From Arenibaculum pallidiluteum (GTDB taxonomy: Bacteria; Pseudomonadota; Alphaproteobacteria; Azospirillales; Azospirillaceae), in assembly GCF_017355985.1 (NCBI RefSeq), contig NZ_JAFIQU010000006.1, positions 248,001 through 312,000 of the forward strand: a stretch of 64,000 bases of DNA, given 5' to 3'. The first letter of the stretch is position 1, and each line of letters opens with the position of its first letter. The notes below the pieces were generated by a model that was given only the letters and a program-made list of their open reading frames with translations, did no database searches and had not been told where the DNA came from. The translations under genes and the position numbers were made by a program. Shown piece after piece: positions 62,246-64,000 of the stretch.

Positions 62246-63553
62246 CTACTCAGCGGCGGTGGCGTAGGGCACGTTCCGGCCGCCGTAGCGGCGGACGCGG
62301 ATATTGGCCTGCTCCGCGTGGCCTGCGAACCCCTCAAGCATGCACAGACGCGAGCAGTACGCGCCGATCATGGACGAGGCCTCGTCGGTCAGGACCCTCT
62401 GATAGGTGCAGGTCTTCAGGAACTTGCCCACCCAGAGGCCGCCGGTGTAGCGCGCCGCCTTGTTGGTCGGCAGCGTGTGGTTGGTGCCGATCACCTTGTC
62501 GCCGTAGGACACGTTGGTGCGCGGCCCCAGGAACAGCGCGCCGTAGTTGGTCATCCGCTCGAGGAAGTAGTCGGGGTCCCGCGTCATGACCTGGACATGC
62601 TCCGAGGCGATGCGGTCCGCCTCGGCCACCATCTCCTCGTAGCTGTCGCAGACGATCACCTCGCCATAGTCCTGCCACGACTTCCGCGCGACCTCGGCCG
62701 TCGGCAGGATGCCGAGCAGGCGCTCGACCTCCACCATGGTCTCCCGCGCGAGCTTCTCGGAATTGGTCAGCAGCACCGCGGGCGTGGTCGGGCCATGCTC
62801 CGCCTGGCCCAGCAGGTCGGTGGCGCAGATCTCGCCGTCCACCGTGTCGTCAGCGATGATCAGCGTCTCGGTCGGGCCAGCGAGCAGGTCAATGCCCACC
62901 CGCCCGAAGAGCTGCCGCTTGGCCTCGGCGACGTAGGCGTTTCCCGGCCCGACAATCATGTCGACGGGCTGGATCGTCTCCGTTCCCAGCGCCATGGCGC
63001 CCACGGCCTGGATACCCCCCAGGCAGTAGATCACGTCGGCGCCCGCCAGGTGCTGCGCCGCGACGATCGCGGGGGCCGGCCGGCCCTGGTAGGGCGGCGC
63101 GCAGGTGACGACGCGCCCGACGCCGGCGACCCGGGCGGTGATGACAGACATATGGGCGGAGGCGAGGAGCGGGTACTTGCCGCCGGGCACGTAGCAGCCG
63201 ACGGAGTTGACCGGAATGTTCCTGTGCCCGAGCACGATGCCGGGCAGCGTCTCCACCTCGAGGTCCTTCAGCGCCTCGCGCTGATGCCGGGCGAAGTTCC
63301 TGACCTGCTCCTGGGCGAAGCGGATGTCATCGAGATCCCTCGACGACAGCTCGGACAGGCAATCGCGGATCTCCTGGTCGGTCAGCCGGTAGTCGTCGCG
63401 GTCCCAACCATCGAATTTAACCGAGAGCTCCCGGACCGCGGCATCGCCCCGCGCCGCGATATCGGCCAGCGTACTTTCGACGATCGCGCGCACTTTGGCA
63501 TCGGCCTCGGCGATCAGGCCGGGATCACGACCTTGCTTGAGATAGCGGGCCAT
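62246..63553 (-). CDS. HisD-family dehydrogenase, sulfopropanediol dehydrogenase-like
   Basis: This is a 435-aa zinc and NAD-dependent dehydrogenase of the histidinol dehydrogenase fold. Seen are [21 protein letters not shown] (about residues 130-150), [17 protein letters not shown], the zinc site DLLGQAEHG, the catalytic RIASEHVQ pair and GTNHTLPT near 370. The ending [13 protein letters not shown] and [18 protein letters not shown] resembles HpsN-type enzymes more than biosynthetic HisD, and no his genes are near. Likely oxidises a terminal alcohol to an acid in four-electron fashion. ATG 63553 has GGAGG upstream. Converges on the BKACE operon. Confidence 0.85.
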   Translation of the reverse strand: MARYLKQGRDPGLIAEADAKVRAIVESTLADIAARGDAAVRELSVKFDGWDRDDYRLTDQEIRDCLSELSSRDLDDIRFAQEQVRNFARHQREALKDLEVETLPGIVLGHRNIPVNSVGCYVPGGKYPLLASAHMSVITARVAGVGRVVTCAPPYQGRPAPAIVAAQHLAGADVIYCLGGIQAVGAMALGTETIQPVDMIVGPGNAYVAEAKRQLFGRVGIDLLAGPTETLIIADDTVDGEICATDLLGQAEHGPTTPAVLLTNSEKLARETMVEVERLLGILPTAEVARKSWQDYGEVIVCDSYEEMVAEADRIASEHVQVMTRDPDYFLERMTNYGALFLGPRTNVSYGDKVIGTNHTLPTNKAARYTGGLWVGKFLKTCTYQRVLTDEASSMIGAYCSRLCMLEGFAGHAEQANIRVRRYGGRNVPYATAAE

Positions 63554-63576
63554 CGGATCCTCCTTCCACGCGGACT

Positions 63577-63645
63577 GCGGGATGATGATCCTGGTTCCAA
63601 CATTCAATCGGCAGACAGATTGCGACCACGGCGGGATGATGATCC
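63577..63645. promoter_or_regulatory. Direct repeats upstream of the HisD-like gene
   Basis: gcgggatgatgatcc occurs at 63577-63591 and 63631-63645, each with a GGAT-gatg-ATCC dyad, 54 bp apart. A CAATC/GATTG dyad (63605-63622) lies between. This sits directly upstream of the HisD-like start, as operators would. Confidence 0.5.
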
Positions 63646-63725
63646 CGGCATACAGCGGGAGGCCCGCCCTGCCGGCAGCGGCGGAGCAGTCAGGCCGGGG
63701 TCGGACCGGCTGGAAGAAGGGGGGA

Positions 63726-63800
63726 TGGAGCGGGCGACCGGGATCGAACCGGCGACATTCAGCTTGGGAAGCTGACGTTCTACCGCTGAACTACGCCCGC
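63726..63800 (-). tRNA. tRNA-Gly (anticodon CCC), CCA encoded
   Basis: On the minus strand GCGGGCG pairs with CGCCCGC, discriminator T, then encoded CCA (63728-63726). The anticodon stem TCAGC/GCTGA encloses TTCCCAA, giving CCC. GGTTCGATCC forms the T loop region. Confidence 0.96.
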
Positions 63801-63836
63801 GCTCCTGTGCGGTTATAGGGGAAGCCGCTCCGCCGT

Positions 63837-64000
63837 TCAAGCCGGAGTGGCGACCGCCTGGCGCGCCCTGTCGATCACGGCCGCATCCGCCCCCAACGCA
63901 TCCGTTCCCGGCGCCTCCGCCCCCGGCAGCGGCCGGCCCGCCGGCCAGCGACCGAGCAGGCCGCCCGCGCCGGCCAGCCCGCCCGGAACCAGCTCCAGGC
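63837..64000 (-). CDS. Unidentified C-terminal fragment, cut by window edge
   Basis: A minus-strand frame enters from the right edge and stops at 63837, giving 53 residues beginning LELVPGGLAGAGGLLGRWPA and ending AAVIDRARQAVATPA. GC at third positions is high as in real genes here, which favours it over the other two frames. Too short to assign. Confidence 0.4.
   Translation of the reverse strand, partial: LELVPGGLAGAGGLLGRWPAGRPLPGAEAPGTDALGADAAVIDRARQAVATPA

Noticed and set aside
62246-63553. Biosynthetic histidinol dehydrogenase hisD
   Set aside because: The C-terminal pattern and the catabolic context fit HpsN-like paralogues better, and no other his genes are close.
53627-63553. Genomic island borders or integrase sites around the catabolic cluster
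   Set aside because: tRNA-Gly lies nearby at 63726, but I saw no integrase gene, no duplicated tRNA end and no composition change.

Overview
The window is very GC-rich (roughly 70 percent by eye), densely packed chromosomal DNA that looks alphaproteobacterial. The evidence is the rpmH-rnpA-yidD-yidC block, a DUF1489 protein, two DUF2336 proteins, an infC with a probable AUA start, CCA-encoding tRNA genes, and frequent GTG and TTG starts. A Rhodospirillales-type lineage is my best guess, but this is inference. I see no insertion sequences, phage genes, CRISPR arrays, rRNA or replication origin. The only cut genes are yidC at the left edge and an unidentified C-terminal fragment at the right edge.

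Layout. 1-2255: membrane-insertion and RNase P operon on the minus strand, read from a recognisable promoter. 2378-8139: plus-strand run of a TVP38-like membrane protein, a flavin disulfide oxidoreductase, an orphan sensor kinase, a small membrane protein, a trans-aconitate methyltransferase-like enzyme and an SDR. 8063-11384: minus-strand orphan ParA, CYTH-CHAD protein and methyltransferase. 11556-19144: pgk, a TAXI binding protein, an MFS protein, an acyl-CoA synthetase (MatB-like), mscL and an AmpG-like permease. 19166-24698: a two-gene membrane operon (one ABA4-like) divergent from a TetR regulator, a degenerate HldE-like protein, a YcaQ-type glycosylase and tRNA-Ser. 24813-31839: DUF1489, TerC, ArgO-like exporter, serine hydrolase, glycosyltransferase, then thrS-infC ending in a strong bidirectional terminator.

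31869-40629 is a complete iron-siderophore uptake locus on the minus strand, behind a Fur-box promoter: ECF sigma factor, FecR, TonB receptor, MFS protein, binding protein, one permease and an ATPase. It contains no siderophore synthesis genes. 40672-43951 holds two divergent DUF2336 paralogues around a NUDIX hydrolase. 44011-53605 is mainly envelope and housekeeping: GST, M17 aminopeptidase, MarR-like regulator, NlpC/P60 protein, patatin-like protein, DUF4112, PAP2 phosphatase, RlpA-like protein, gamma-carbonic anhydrase-like protein and several very small membrane proteins.

53627-63553 is a catabolic island. A GntR/FCD regulator diverges from a branched-chain-type ABC importer whose second permease and both ATPases are one triple-fused protein. 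These are followed by a CryL1-like dehydrogenase, an SDR, a BKACE (beta-keto acid cleavage) enzyme and, convergently, a HisD-family dehydrogenase resembling sulfopropanediol dehydrogenases. Together they look like an uptake and oxidation route for a polar hydroxylated acid or alcohol that ends in acetyl-CoA-dependent cleavage of a beta-keto acid. The substrate cannot be named from sequence, and this is the best candidate for an undescribed pathway here.
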